Below, one piece after another: positions 35,489 through 46,862 of a stretch of DNA of 64,000 nt. The translations under genes and the position numbers were made by a program. Under the pieces are notes generated by a model. The model ran no database searches. It was not told where the DNA came from and worked only from the letters and a program-made list of their open reading frames with translations. Position 1 is the first letter of the stretch. Each line of letters begins with the position of its first letter. The DNA comes from Ophiostoma sp. CBS 140.51 (lineage: Eukaryota > Ascomycota > Sordariomycetes > Ophiostomatales > Ophiostomataceae): assembly GCA_029298735.1 (NCBI GenBank), contig JANSLP010000069.1, positions 1 through 64,000 of the forward strand, read 5' to 3'.

Positions 35489-37399
35489 TTTCTTGACCGT
35501 GTATGGGTGGAAGAGGTTCTATAATGGTGGCGGATACCTCATGAGATCGTTTATGTTGAATTGGCTTATTTTTGCCGATTTTATTGTCGTGGGTGTCGTG
35601 ATCGTCAAAGTTTACTCTGAAAAAGCTTCATCTCACCGTGTAAGGCAAGTGCCGCCGGACGATGTCCCACCTTCACATGTACTTTTTTTTTCTGCCGTCT
35701 TTTTCGTCCGTTGCTCTTTCCACTTGCAGAAGTAAAAAAGGCGGTCAGACTGGCCCGTGCATCATCACGTGAAATACATATAAAGTCGTACCTGCTTCTT
35801 GCCGCTTTCCATCCAACCACACCCTAGGAAAGAACAATGCTAGAAGGCGGCCCATTCGAAGGGATTTGCAGGATGTGCGCGTTGGTGCTCTGGTGGTTGC
35901 AATCTAATATTAATCCGTGCTTGTATTGTGCATTAGCATCTATCAAAAACCTATGACTCTTCGACACACGCACAGTGTGACTCGTTCCGTCAGATCATGT
36001 CTGCAAACAGTCATCGTTAGTGATCTCCAAGCATCCTTCTGGCCCATTTTGGCTGCTGCTGCCTATTGTCCCGCGGGAAGGAAAACGGAAAAGACGGAAA
36101 AGATCTCGATAATTCGGTGCAGATGTATCTCGATGACAAACGAAAGCGGCCAGCCGCGTTCTCTCCAGCCGCCCGCCGTCGTCCACGCCACTCGGGCCTG
36201 TCATATTGAGAGATTGGACGTGACTGTGTGTGACTCTGGATTGGCTCCTCCCTGGCTCCTTCCTGCTGCAAAGACGTACATTGCTTCTTGCCTCTTTCTG
36301 TTCTCTTCCGTCCGTTCTGTTGCTCTTTCCCTTTCTCCTGCGTCGTTGCCCGTATCATCGGTTCCATTAATTGCCCCTTTAGGGCTAGCTTCACTGGAGA
36401 GCCCTGTAATTTGGCATCTCTCACAGGGACGTCGCAGGGCTCAGCTTGGACCATCAGGCTGCAACACGTCAGGAGGGGACCGAGAGGGCCTCCTGTGAGA
36501 CTCTTGATACGCAGCTGGCCACTACTGCACACTGCGCAGCAGTGGACTGTCCTGGGGCTTTTTTGTAGTTTTCCTGTCGTTTTGTCTCTCAAACCCCTCG
36601 CTCGGACTGGATGGTTGCTCGTTTCCCAGCAGTTTTTAGTGGGGCTCTTCGCAGTTGTACCGAGAGAGAAAAAAAAAGTTTTTTCGCCTTGCACTTGCCA
36701 TCCCACTCAAACTCACTGCAGCAGCGCCCGCGCGGGCGCACCTTCCACGCGCAGAAACAGAAAAAAAACCGCCCCATTCTTTCCCTCCCACGCCCCGCCA
36801 CTCCCTGGCTCCTGCCTTTCTTTCGCTGTGATTGCCCCCGCTCTTTCCATCTTCCCTTCACTCTTTTTCTGCGCCCCTCACTCAATTCCAACCAGTCAGA
36901 AAAGGAAGCTAGCCAATTTTTTTGCCTGGTTCGTCCCCTCCCTTCTCGCCTTCCCTCACAAAACGACAAAAAAATTAAACGCTAAAATAAAAAATTCGGG
37001 GCAAGAGCGATAGCAGAGAAGCAGAGAAAAAAATTATTTCTTTAGGAAGAAGGTGCCCTCCTGAAAAAAATTCTCCTCCCCCGAAAACATTTTGAACGTC
37101 TACCAAACACAAACACAACACAAATCAACCCATCACCACCGTCAACAAGAAAAACAGGAATCGCTTCCTCTTTTTCTTATCCTGAAATTCCTCTCGTCAT
37201 TCTTTACGAGAGCCTTTTCACGTTTTACCAGTACTTCTTTTTTTAAAACCGATCCGGTTGGAATCCGCAGGACAGATTCAATCTTCCGTGTGATTCTCTT
37301 TCGCTTCAATCAACTTTTTCGCTTCTACCGCCTCTCCCATCTTTCTAGACCTCAGGCAGCGCTTGAGATCTAGAATTTTCCGCACCTTCTACCGCGAAT
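35489..37399. promoter_or_regulatory. Divergent region JmjC gene / eIF4A gene
   Basis: No gene is supported. An ACATATAAA TATA-like element and a CACGTG E-box lie near 35765-35785, upstream of the JmjC gene. From about 36.6 to 37.4 kb the sequence is alternately C/T-rich and A-rich, typical of the promoter and leader of a highly expressed gene such as eIF4A. A 241-residue open frame here (36288-37013, plus) is compositional and unconserved. Confidence 0.5.
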
Positions 37400-38547
37400 A
37401 TGGCTACCGACAAGGGACTCGAGGATGTTCCCGAGGGTGAGTTTCCATCCTCCTTTCCCCCTCCCTGAGTTCTTGTGATACCGTTTTTTTCTTCCCCTCC
37501 TCGCATCCATCGAACTCTCACGCGCATCACGGCCATCGCCATCATCTACTTTGGTTTCTCTGGTCTTCTCGCTCTCTTTATGTCACTTTGCTCTCAGTTT
37601 GCGCGCATCTCGCGGGGGCTGGGAGTGGGCATCAGAAAAGGGGGCGAGGGAGCCAGGGAGAGAGGGGCAGAGAGGCAAGATCGGGCGGAGAGGGATATTT
37701 TAGCTACGGGATGGACAGGAACAAAACGGGAAACGAGAACCAGAGACAGACATCAACTGCACACGCCGTTGCGATAAGGACCAGCCGCTGACTTTTCTTT
37801 CCCCCTCCCACAGGACAGATCGAGTCTAACTACGATGAGACCGTCGACTCGTTCGATGACATGAACCTCAAGGCCGACCTGCTCCGCGGTGTCTATGCCT
37901 ACGGTTTCGAGCGCCCGTCTGCTATCCAGCAGCGCGCCATCATGCCCGTCATCAAGGGCCACGATGTCATTGCCCAGGCCCAGTCGGGTACCGGCAAGAC
38001 TGCCACCTTCTCCATCTCGGTTCTGCAGAAGATCGACCCCAACGTCAAGCAGTGCCAGGCCCTGATCCTCGCCCCCACCCGCGAGCTGGCCCAGCAGATC
38101 CAGAAGGTCGTTGTCGCCATTGGCGACTTCATGTCCGTTGAGTGCCACGCCTGCATTGGTGGCACCAGCGTCCGTGAGGACATGAAGGCTCTCCAGGACG
38201 GCCCCCAGGTCGTCGTCGGTACCCCCGGCCGTGTCCACGACATGATCCAGCGCCGCTTCCTCAAGACCGACGCCATGAAGATGTTCGTCCTCGACGAGGC
38301 CGATGAGATGCTGTCTCGCGGTTTCACCGAGCAGATCTACGACATCTTCCAGCTGCTGCCCCAGTCGACCCAGGTCGTTCTGCTGTCGGCCACCATGCCC
38401 CAGGACGTCCTGGAGGTTACCACCAAGTTCATGCGCGACCCCGTCCGCATCCTGGTCAAGAAGGACGAGCTGACCCTGGAGGGTATCAAGCAGTTCTACA
38501 TTGCCGTTGAGAAGGAGGAGTGGAAGCTCGACACCCTCTCGGATCTG

Positions 38548-38586
<39 letters not shown>

Positions 38587-38743
38587 AACACCCGCAGAAA
38601 GGTTGACTGGCTCACCGACAAGCTGACTGCCCGTGACTTCACTGTCTCGGCCATGCACGGTGACATGGACCAGGCCCAGCGTGACCTGATCATGAAGGAG
38701 TTCCGCTCGGGCTCGTCCCGTGTCCTGATTGCCACGGATCTGC

Positions 38744-38774
<31 letters not shown>

Positions 38775-38970
38775 CCTGGTCATCAACTACGATCTGCCCG
38801 CCAACCGCGAGAACTACATCCACCGCATTGGTCGTGGTGGTCGTTTCGGTCGTAAGGGTGTTGCCATCAACTTCGTCACCGCTGAGGACGTCCGCATGAT
38901 GCGCGAGATCGAGCAGTTCTACAGCACCCAGATTGAGGAGATGCCGATGAACGTGGCCGACCTGATCTAA
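37400..38970 (+). CDS. TIF1: Translation initiation factor eIF4A, DEAD-box RNA helicase
   Basis: Two exons, 37400-37436 and 37814-38970, encode 397 residues, the usual eIF4A length. Exon 1 encodes MATDKGLEDVPE. A long 377-base intron (GTGAGT..CAG, phase 1) leads to GQIESNYDETVDSFDDM. All helicase motifs are present: the Q motif (GFERPSAIQQRA), AQSGTGKT (68-75), PTRELAQQ, TPGR, DEAD (173-176), SAT, ARGID and HRIGRGGR (349-356). It is the RNA helicase of the eIF4F cap-binding complex and unwinds 5' UTR structure. Codon use is strongly biased to C-ending codons, as expected for high expression. Confidence 0.98.
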
Positions 38971-41523
38971 GGAGAGAAACGAAGAAACCCTTGGGGGAAA
39001 AAATTACCCAACAAAAGAGAGAAGACAACCCCCCCTCCAGGTGTGGAAGAAAGATTAATCATCTGTCTTGAGGGGAAGAGCCAAAAAGAAAGACTGAGAC
39101 CCAGCATTTAGAAACAATTGTTTGATTTCCTTTTTTTAACCTTGACCTCTCTTTTCGATTATTTGTCTCCTTGCACACCACAACAACCTTTTCCTTTTTA
39201 TTCTCTTCAACTCGTTTCCTTTCCTGTTCTCCTTTATTTCGCCAACACCGCCCATCACCAACCCCCAAAAGTCCGTTAATTTTCCAAGTACCAAGACCAA
39301 GAAAGAAAGCAACAAAGCCCAGCAACCAACAACCAACCACCAGCAACCAAACAACAAGAAGAAAACACGCAACGAACACAACAACAAACCAATGCCACGA
39401 CGCTCGACGACGAAGACGAACATTAAACTCTGAACACGACGTACGACTTACGACGGCGAACGACGGTGCATGAAACATGTTGTGATTTTATTACTCTCTT
39501 CTTTTTATTTGTTTGTTGGGGCGGCGTTTTGGTTTTGTCTTTGTCTTTTTTCTTTCTTTGCAAACTGTCAATCCATCATTGTTTTTTTTTCGAACCTTTG
39601 TACGCTCGCAAAAAAAAATCGACTTTGACCGATCTCTTTCGCGGGACGTTTTGTTCTTTTTTACCAGTTATCGGTTCCTCTTTTTTTCCCTTTTTTTACT
39701 ACTCGACTGAATTTACTAAACTTGTCTTGTTTTACCTCTTTTTCTCCTTTACTTTCCTATCTACTGTGTTTATCAAAAAGAAATTACCTTTACTTGTAGT
39801 TTCTTCTCGCTGTGTTTCCGTGATAGAAGACCGTTCTGGTTTCCTTGTCTGTTTTTTTCCTAAAAATTTAAACGTTCTATGTCATGAGACTCTTTTTTAT
39901 GTCGTTTCTTTTCTCTTTCGTCCTGTTCTCTCTCTCTTACTCTTCTCCCTTGTTTGCAGAGACAGACAACAGAAACTCCCAACCCGTTGCCGAACAAAAC
40001 CTCAAAAGCCGTCCTTGAAAGAAAAGAACACAGCTTTATTTACTCTGCCAACAAGAAATTGACACCCATCCAACGCAACCAAACATTCTCAACAAAATCC
40101 GCTTACGATCCGTCTTTCTTTTTCTTGTTTGCTAGTATTTTTTCCAAGTCACATACATCATTCAATGGCGTCAATTGGGGTTTTTCGACAATCGGGTTCT
40201 CCTTCTGTATTGTTTGATAGAGGAAGGAGAAAAACAAAAAGGCTAAAAAATATTACAAGAAATGTCAACTAATCCGTGGTCGTCAAATGACGTGAAGTGA
40301 ATGTGAATTATGTGTGACCAGTATGCTGTAGAGATCGTGTTAAATATTGCAATGCCAGCCTTATGATCGACGATATAAATAGACATGCCTCAGTGAAGCC
40401 CTTTCCTTGTATTTTCCAGTTTCTCGGTAAAAGGGCAAATCAGATCTGGTGGAAGAAAGGCAGGAGGTTGTTCTTGATAAAAACAGCCTGGAACCTGCAA
40501 GCGGCCCCGGTTCCATGCACCCCCTTTTGCTCTGCGCACTGGTTACCGTGTATATAAAGATTTTCAGTCTACCACAGGGCATAAAAGCTACAACTTTCAA
40601 GTTATAGCGCTCCAAGGTGAAAAGTACGTACAACTTATTCTCTTTTCAGCCAGAAGTCGGTCAATTTATGTCGTAAAATCTCAATTTTAATTTCTTTTAT
40701 CTCTTTACCTACACTATACTATAGCTCTATATTCAGAAAATAAGAAAAGTCAAACAACACGATATAGATTATAGAATTTCATCGTGCTGTGACTTTGGTG
40801 GCCGAAAAAGTCGACCGAATCTGGCTGAGCGAGACGCTGCGAGAGCAAAAATGGGAGTCGGAGCCCTGCAAGCTACAGCAGCCAAGGTTTGCCTGAACGG
40901 CTTCCCCTCGCCATTGTTACTGAAAAATTAAATGGAACGCTAAACCGGGTAAGGACCAGAACGTCTTCTCAGCGTAAAGATCGCAGTTAGGACTCTAATT
41001 GCACGTGGCGTGGCCGCTCGTAGGGAGAGTGCCAAGCGTGTCTGTAGGGGCAGCCGGCCTGAACCCACAAAATAAGCCCTGCGACTGCTGTACTGTCGTA
41101 CTCCCTGTTTTAACTCTCCAGTGCCGCGCACGCACCCCCAAGAGGCCTGGACGCCGGCCAATTAAGGCACAGCTCCCTCCCTAGCTTCGTAGCCCCAGCT
41201 GAGCCCAATCCAGCCCAGCCTTTTCGACCAGCAGCAGCAGCAAGGCACAGGAGGTGGCGGCCGGCAAGCGCCCCGAAATGGCTGCTTGCTCATTCTTGCC
41301 TTGTTTCTTCGTGTTCGTATCCTTCTCTCTTTCCTCTGCCTTCTCCAACCTGCAACCATCTCTCTTCTCCTCCACACACCACCCCCACGACGACAGCGAT
41401 ACTTCTGGTGGTCTTCTTTATTGTCATTGATGACATTCTAGTCCACGCGATCTCCTCCGACTCAATTGACCTCCTCTCTTACTCGACGACCTACCTTCCT
41501 ACCTACCTCCTACCTTCCCGACA
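38971..41523. other. eIF4A 3' region and upstream region of the Yra1-like gene
   Basis: No gene is supported across 2.5 kb. From 39.1 to 40.2 kb the plus strand is T/C-rich, then A-rich. 40.3-40.8 kb is AT-rich. 41.2-41.52 kb is a C/T-rich probable leader with ACCTACC repeats just before the next start codon. Confidence 0.5.
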
Positions 41524-42967
41524 ATGACTGCCAACATGGACGTCAGCCTGGACGAGATCCTCGCTGAGCGCAAGGTACTACAACGTCTGCTAGCCTTCTC
41601 CTTTGAACTTGTCGCTGACAACCCAGTCTGAGCGTCGCGGCAACCGTGGCCGTGGCGACAGAAACAATGACCGCGGCGACCGTGGTGACCGCAACGACCG
41701 AAACGGCGGCCGCGGCGGTGGACGGCGCGACCGCGACCGGCGTGACGACTACCCGCGCGACGGAGTCCGAAAGGTAGGACAGGCACTGGCGGTAGACGAT
41801 AGGCGAACCTGTGCTGACCCTTTAGGTTTTACTCCCATGAACGACTCTCATCCTCACAGACCGACTGACATGACGACCCTCTCCCTCCTCTCCTAGTCCT
41901 ACCGCGACGAACCAAGAAAGATTGACGAGTAAGGCAGTCCGACAGATGTGGCAAAAAAGGTAGCCAACTGCTAACCAGTCCAGAGAATGGGTCCACGACC
42001 GCTACGACAACAATGGTACCGACGATTCCCTCTCCATCTCGCCATGACGACCTCCTAACACAGCACAGACTCGGACCACCACGTCAAGTCCTCGCGCAGC
42101 CGCGCATCGCCGGAGCGGTAAGTTCAGTCTCCTTTTCTACAGTCAAGAGTTATTCCTAACGACTGTAGACCCCGTGGCACCCGTGTCCGCGTCGACAACC
42201 TCCATTACGACCTCACGAAAGACGACCTCGAGGGTCTGTTTAACCGTATCGGCCCCGTTGCGAGCGTCGACCTAGTCTATGACCGCGCCGGCCGCTCCGA
42301 GGGCACCGCCTACGTCACCTACCACGAACACGACGACGCCCGCACCGCTTTGCGCGAATACGACGGCGCCAACGCCAAGGGCCAGCCCATTCGGTTGTCG
42401 ATTGTCCCTGCGGGGGGCAGAGGCGGGAGGGGTGGAAACACAACTCTCGGATCGGGCCGCCCCCTTGCCGACAGAATCTCGCGGCCACGAAAGCGGGGTG
42501 ATGATGGAGACGAGGATGAGGGTGACGAGGACGACGGCCGCACGAGCCTGGCTATGGCGGCGCGCCGGGGTATCGATAGGTACGTGCCCGGGTCAGGGTC
42601 GACCAGGGGTAACGGTAACGACAACAGTGGCCGCCTGTCGCGCTCACGCAGTCCTGCGCCGCGACGCCGTGACGGTGGTGGTGGAAGACGTCCTGGTGAG
42701 CGGAGAGGTGGCCGGAATGGCCGTGGTGACCGCAACGACAACCGCAACGACAACCGCAACGGTGGTGACGGCGGCCGCCGCCCGCGCAAGACACAAGAGG
42801 AGCTGGATGCGGAGATGGCAGACTACTTTGTCGAAGGCAGCAACGGCAACGGTGCAGTAGCTGGCGAGGCTTCTGCTGCATCTGCAGCTGCACCTGTCGA
42901 GGCGGCACCAGCAGCTGCTGGCACCGCACCGGCAGACGACGGCGACGACACCGATATGATTCTGTGA
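41524..42967 (+). CDS. YRA1: Yra1/Mlo3/ALYREF-type mRNA export adaptor
   Basis: Six exons, 41524-41574, 41627-41773, 41897-41928, 41984-42015, 42069-42117 and 42169-42967, encode 369 residues. The N-terminus MTANMDVSLDEILAERK is the conserved REF-N/UAP56-binding box. Exon 2 is an Arg/Gly/Asp-rich region. The small exons supply EEWVHDRYDNN. An RRM lies at about 108-183, with RNP2 VRVDNL and RNP1 GTAYVTY. A long RG/RD-rich region follows, then KTQEELDAEMADYF (about 311-324), the C-terminal helix shared by REF proteins. It couples TREX and the Mex67 export receptor to mRNA in the nucleus. Introns are 52, 123, 55, 53 and 51 bases; all joins keep frame and restore conserved residues. Intron 2 is the outlier and contains decoy acceptors. 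Confidence 0.9.
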
Positions 42968-43297
42968 GGCGGTTGCAGAGTCAACAGCTACTCGCAGTGT
43001 ACATTAGAGAACAGGCGGCACGTCAGGCATAATGGATATCACATAAAAAAAGGGACGGCTCACAGCAGAAACAGGAAGAATAAACAATACGAATACGGTG
43101 TTGCGAGAGGTAACAAAAGCCATTTTTGAATTAAAAGTCGGGTGTCATGTCCATGTCCCATTACCGTCTATATATTACCATATGTCCTCCGTATGTTTCA
43201 TACCCAAATGTTTATCAAATTTTCCCATTCTATCGTTCCATCATTCCGTCGTGTACTGTGAATTATTATAGTGTATGTGCTCCATCGATCTTCTCCC
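42968..43297. other. Convergent 3' region
   Basis: AT-rich sequence between the convergent Yra1-like and low-complexity genes; no gene is seen. Confidence 0.5.
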
Positions 43298-44122
43298 CTA
43301 CAACAGCGTCAACACCACATCCCCGCAAACTCGTGCTTTGAGCATCACTTCAATCTCCAGGTTCATCTTGAGCTGGACGGCCAGCTTGGCCCGCGGTGGT
43401 GCCGTCCCTGGTGGCAGCGGCAAAGGGTTGATCATGGGTGCGATGGAAGGCAGTGGTTGTAGGTCGAGCAGAGGCGCTTGGTTGGGCCGTGTCTTGATCG
43501 GTGTCAAGGAGGTCAAGGGCGGCTGCTTGTTTGGGAGAGCGTCGTTGGCGCGTAGTCGGCGTGTTCGTGTGTGTGATGTGTCGATTGGGGCTATGGAGAG
43601 AGGGCGAAGGTGGGAAAAGCAGTCGGTCGAGTCGGAGGCGTCAGAGGCGTCAGAGGCGTCAGAGATGTAGCTCGTTGGTCGTGGACGGCGTCGTGATGGT
43701 CTGGGCCGTGTCTTAGTTTGAGTCTGAGTTTGAGTCTGAGTCTGGGTCTGTGGTTGTGCTGGTGTTGTTGGTGGTGTCGGTAGATGTGTCCGTGTTTGTG
43801 CCCGCGGTGTCTGTGCTTGTGCTACTGTCTGGCTCGTTGTCGCTGGTGTTGATGGTTGGATATTCGACTGTCTTGGACGTGGATTCGTATTGACAGGCCT
43901 TGGTGTATTTGATTGTGTAGAAGGTGTTGCTGTCTCTGGTATGGCTGCTGGTGATGGTGATGGTGACGGACTGTCACTCTCTTCTTGTTCACTGCCTTTA
44001 CTGTCGTCGAGACTGATATCGTTCTCATCGCCAGTAATTCTTCTATCGTTGTTTTGGATTGCTTCGATGTGGTTCAAAGCATCGCCATGTTTGGCCTCGT
44101 CGGCCGGTTCGTTGGAAGTCAT
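43298..44122 (-). CDS. Low-complexity fungal protein with a hydrophobic C-terminal tail
   Basis: A single-exon frame of 274 residues, with a TATA-like CATATAAAG about 100 bases upstream of the start. Function not recognised. The N-terminal half is acidic and Ser/Pro/Thr-rich. A TQ dipeptide run (about 43713-43756) is followed by a basic RPRPSRRRPRP patch and a DAS tripeptide repeat encoded by 9-base units (43631-43666). The final 30 residues differ in character: LAVQLKMNLEIEVMLKARV then CGDVVLTLL, alternating hydrophobic and charged residues like one or two beta strands or an amphipathic helix. Similar tails occur, as far as I recall, at the ends of other fungal hypothetical proteins. Continuous coding, a TATA box and this structured end argue that it is a real gene. 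Confidence 0.65.
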   Translation of the reverse strand: MTSNEPADEAKHGDALNHIEAIQNNDRRITGDENDISLDDSKGSEQEESDSPSPSPSPAAIPETATPSTQSNTPRPVNTNPRPRQSNIQPSTPATTSQTVAQAQTPRAQTRTHLPTPPTTPAQPQTQTQTQTQTQTKTRPRPSRRRPRPTSYISDASDASDASDSTDCFSHLRPLSIAPIDTSHTRTRRLRANDALPNKQPPLTSLTPIKTRPNQAPLLDLQPLPSIAPMINPLPLPPGTAPPRAKLAVQLKMNLEIEVMLKARVCGDVVLTLL

Positions 44123-45794
44123 GTCGATGTATGTGGAGGTAGAGGGATGGAGCGGTGGGTCATGGTAGAGAGAGAGGATGTCGGGATGAGGTGAGGACTA
44201 GCGAGGTGAGTCCTGGCTTTATATGTTGAAGAGAGTCAGAATGTCTGATGTTCTTTTGCTTCTTTCTTCTCGTTCTCAAAAAGCACGATCGATCGGTAGA
44301 TATTGTAAGGTTGAGATGCAGGTGCGGTACAGGTATTAATTTATTCATGCAGGAAGAGGAGGAGAGGCAAAAGCAAAGGAAGGACAAATGATGGAGAATG
44401 CGAAGATTGTACAAGAAGAGACGGAAGAAAAGGGAAGGGATCAGAGGTGGTCTGGGGACCTGTCTTTGCCTCAATTCTAGACTGTTTCCTGTATTGCTGT
44501 ACAGCCACGTGCCTGGCGTACAAAAATACAGGCTTGAGGAAGGACTGTCAGGGTCGTCGGCCAAAACGGGAAGGAACTGGTGATGTAAGGGCTGGTGATG
44601 CGTACATGGTGGGCTCCGCTATTTTTGTATGGGGAAGAAATCCGGTTTTTTGACAAAGCAACCTCGCATTCCCCCAGGACAAAAGGCTGTACCACACCTG
44701 CGGGCGACCCATACTCAGCCGTGTTTTCCAGGGAGAATTCATTCTTGATTGGCTAAATTGATGAATATGTGAGTGGCTGCTTGTGATGTTTATTTTGTTG
44801 ATTTATCTCAGTCTCTGAGTATGCTTGCAACTACAAATGCCACATTCGATGTGTAAATCGAAGAATGAATTGACCAGTCTTTTTAATCAACGTGAGAAAA
44901 TCGATAATGATTTCATCAGAATTTATTTTATTTTATTTTATTTTTAATGTTTTAAATTCATTTAATTTTTAAATTCATTCTTATTTATGGCAAAATTATT
45001 ATTTATTTGAGTACATTCTCCATGTGTCTCACATTTTTTACTCAAATCTTTAGTTGTACAACATCTACCGGCATCACGACATCTGCACAATCGGCAAAGG
45101 ACGAGTAAGAGAAAGCCGTAAACGACGGGAGACGGACCGAGCCTGCTGTACACATCAACATATGTCAACGACTCTATCAGATGGAATATGGATCTGCCTT
45201 CAACAGCATCGTGAATACGGGATTGGCTCGATCTCTACAATAGTGGCCACACTTCTCGGTCGAGATCTTGCTTTCTCTCCCACTTTGAAGCATCCTACCA
45301 TTGCTATGGTGGCCAAAGTGACAAAAACAGGAATGAGTGTCGAGCAGGACGTCCAAGTCGGGCCAAACCATCGTATCCATCAACGATCCACTGTTGAATG
45401 TTAGCCCCTTGCCGACCATTATATAAGCCAACGTCAACGTACAACCGTCTATCAAACCTGCAGATTATGTGCATACTGTTACGCCCTGATTCTATACCTG
45501 TTCATCTGACCTTGGCCAATATTACAGGGCAACGATACGTGGGGACGTTTCTTTCTCGGTGTGCCGCAACAAGATTCATTGTAGGACGAGGCTAGTCAAG
45601 ATTATGAAGATGACTACTAGACGATACGCTTTGAACGAGCAGACTTCCCTTCCTTAATATGTACATTGGATGTTGCTAAAGTGAAACAATAAGAGCGGAG
45701 AAGAGCCAAAAAGGGACGGATAAGCAAACAAATCAAGCAAAAATCAAGCGACCTCCCGACATAACATCATATCTTTCTCATATCTGCACACCGT
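44123..45794. other. Upstream region of the low-complexity gene and AT-rich spacer
   Basis: A TATA-like element lies at about 44219-44227 (minus strand). Very AT-rich sequence spans about 44890-45010, with TTTTA repeats and a near-direct repeat of TTAAATTCATT. No coding sequence is supported. Confidence 0.5.
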
Positions 45795-46862
45795 CTACTC
45801 CTCCTTCTTTTGCTTCTTCTGTTGCTTGGCCTCTAGACCTTCGGCCATGGCCGACGCCACATCTTCGGCTGTCCGTCCCCGTTTGCGCTGGCCAACCTTT
45901 TCTTGTCCCAGCACCGTATCTTCGGCCACGGCCTTGAACACGCCTGCTGCACCGCGGAACAAGTCTGGTGCAAACCCGGCTTCCTGTGAGAACGTGTCGC
46001 TAATCTCCTCCATCTCCCGCACCCATCGGTACGCCTTGGGCGCCATTCCTGTTAGGGCACCCTCCGTCTGCTTGACCCGCCCGGGCACCAGCGAGCCCAT
46101 CGCCCACTGCAGGTCCTCGAGGACACCCAGCTTGTGCGCCGTCGTAAACGCCTGGATGGCAATCGCCGAGTAGCCCTTGGACATGGCGGCAAAGCACATC
46201 TTGAGACCACTGGCACTCCCAATCTTGTCGGCAATGTGGCGGCTGTTGAGGGCCGTAGCGAGCGTTGGGAAGGCATCCAAGTTGTGCGGGCCCGAGGTGG
46301 GCATGAGCGGGCGGTACCACTCGAGGGGTGCCGAGGCGTCGGACGAGATGGTGCCACCAGACGCATTCTTTCCGTCCTTGTCGGCCTCCGAGGACGGCGT
46401 CACGACAGGCGGCGTGGCTGCGGCTGGCCGTAGCTGGGGCGGCCCGCCCAAAATGCAGCCGTCCACCAGATGAACGGGCGGCTGCGTCCCTGCAGCGGCA
46501 AACAATGCGGCAATCGTTTTGCACGTCGAGGGCGCCACGGCATTCATATCGGCAAAGTACAAGGGCTTGTCGGCCGGGCGGTTGGCTTCGGGCAGCGCAT
46601 CGACAATTCGCTGGGCGGTCTCGATGGCGTCGCGAGGCGGCACGACCGAAAAGATAATGTCGCAGTGGGCAGCCAGGGCCGCATCGGACGGCAAAGCGTC
46701 GACATTGGCGGCCTTGGCGCGGTCGATGGTGTCTTGGCTGCGGCCGGTGACGTTGGTTGCGACAGAAAACCCGTTGGCAATCAAAAGCTTGGCGATGCCC
46801 ATGCCCATGTCGCCAATGGACAGGATGCCCACCTTGGCGAGCGATTGTGAGGCCATAGTCAT
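45795..46862 (-). CDS. 6-phosphogluconate dehydrogenase-like NAD(P) protein with DUF1932 domain
   Basis: A single exon, 355 residues. The N-terminal Rossmann domain has GILSIGDMGMGIAKLL in place of a standard GxGxxG loop, then the beta-hydroxyacid dehydrogenase-like DIIFSVVPP strand and a YFADMNAVAPST segment. A low-complexity insertion (about 150-175: TPPVVTPSSEADKDG) precedes PTSGPHNLD. The C-terminal helical domain (SASGLKMCFAAMSKGYSAIAIQAF) is the DUF1932 type found in fungal and bacterial relatives of 3-hydroxyisobutyrate dehydrogenase. The Lys of LKMCFAAMSKG is the likely catalytic residue. A Lys/Gln-rich tail (KQQKKQKKEE) ends the protein. The substrate is unknown. A second in-frame ATG lies two codons downstream. 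Confidence 0.88.
   Translation of the reverse strand: MTMASQSLAKVGILSIGDMGMGIAKLLIANGFSVATNVTGRSQDTIDRAKAANVDALPSDAALAAHCDIIFSVVPPRDAIETAQRIVDALPEANRPADKPLYFADMNAVAPSTCKTIAALFAAAGTQPPVHLVDGCILGGPPQLRPAAATPPVVTPSSEADKDGKNASGGTISSDASAPLEWYRPLMPTSGPHNLDAFPTLATALNSRHIADKIGSASGLKMCFAAMSKGYSAIAIQAFTTAHKLGVLEDLQWAMGSLVPGRVKQTEGALTGMAPKAYRWVREMEEISDTFSQEAGFAPDLFRGAAGVFKAVAEDTVLGQEKVGQRKRGRTAEDVASAMAEGLEAKQQKKQKKEE

Noticed and set aside
36288..37013. 241-residue plus-strand frame upstream of eIF4A
   Set aside because: Low-complexity C/T-rich promoter sequence; no homology recognised and no splice signals that extend it.
37753..38823. 356-residue open frame antisense to eIF4A
   Set aside because: Same cause: strong codon bias leaves the opposite strand open; no domain.
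41162..41377. Short minus-strand frames before the Yra1-like gene
   Set aside because: Arg/Lys-rich products of CT-rich leader DNA; no family.
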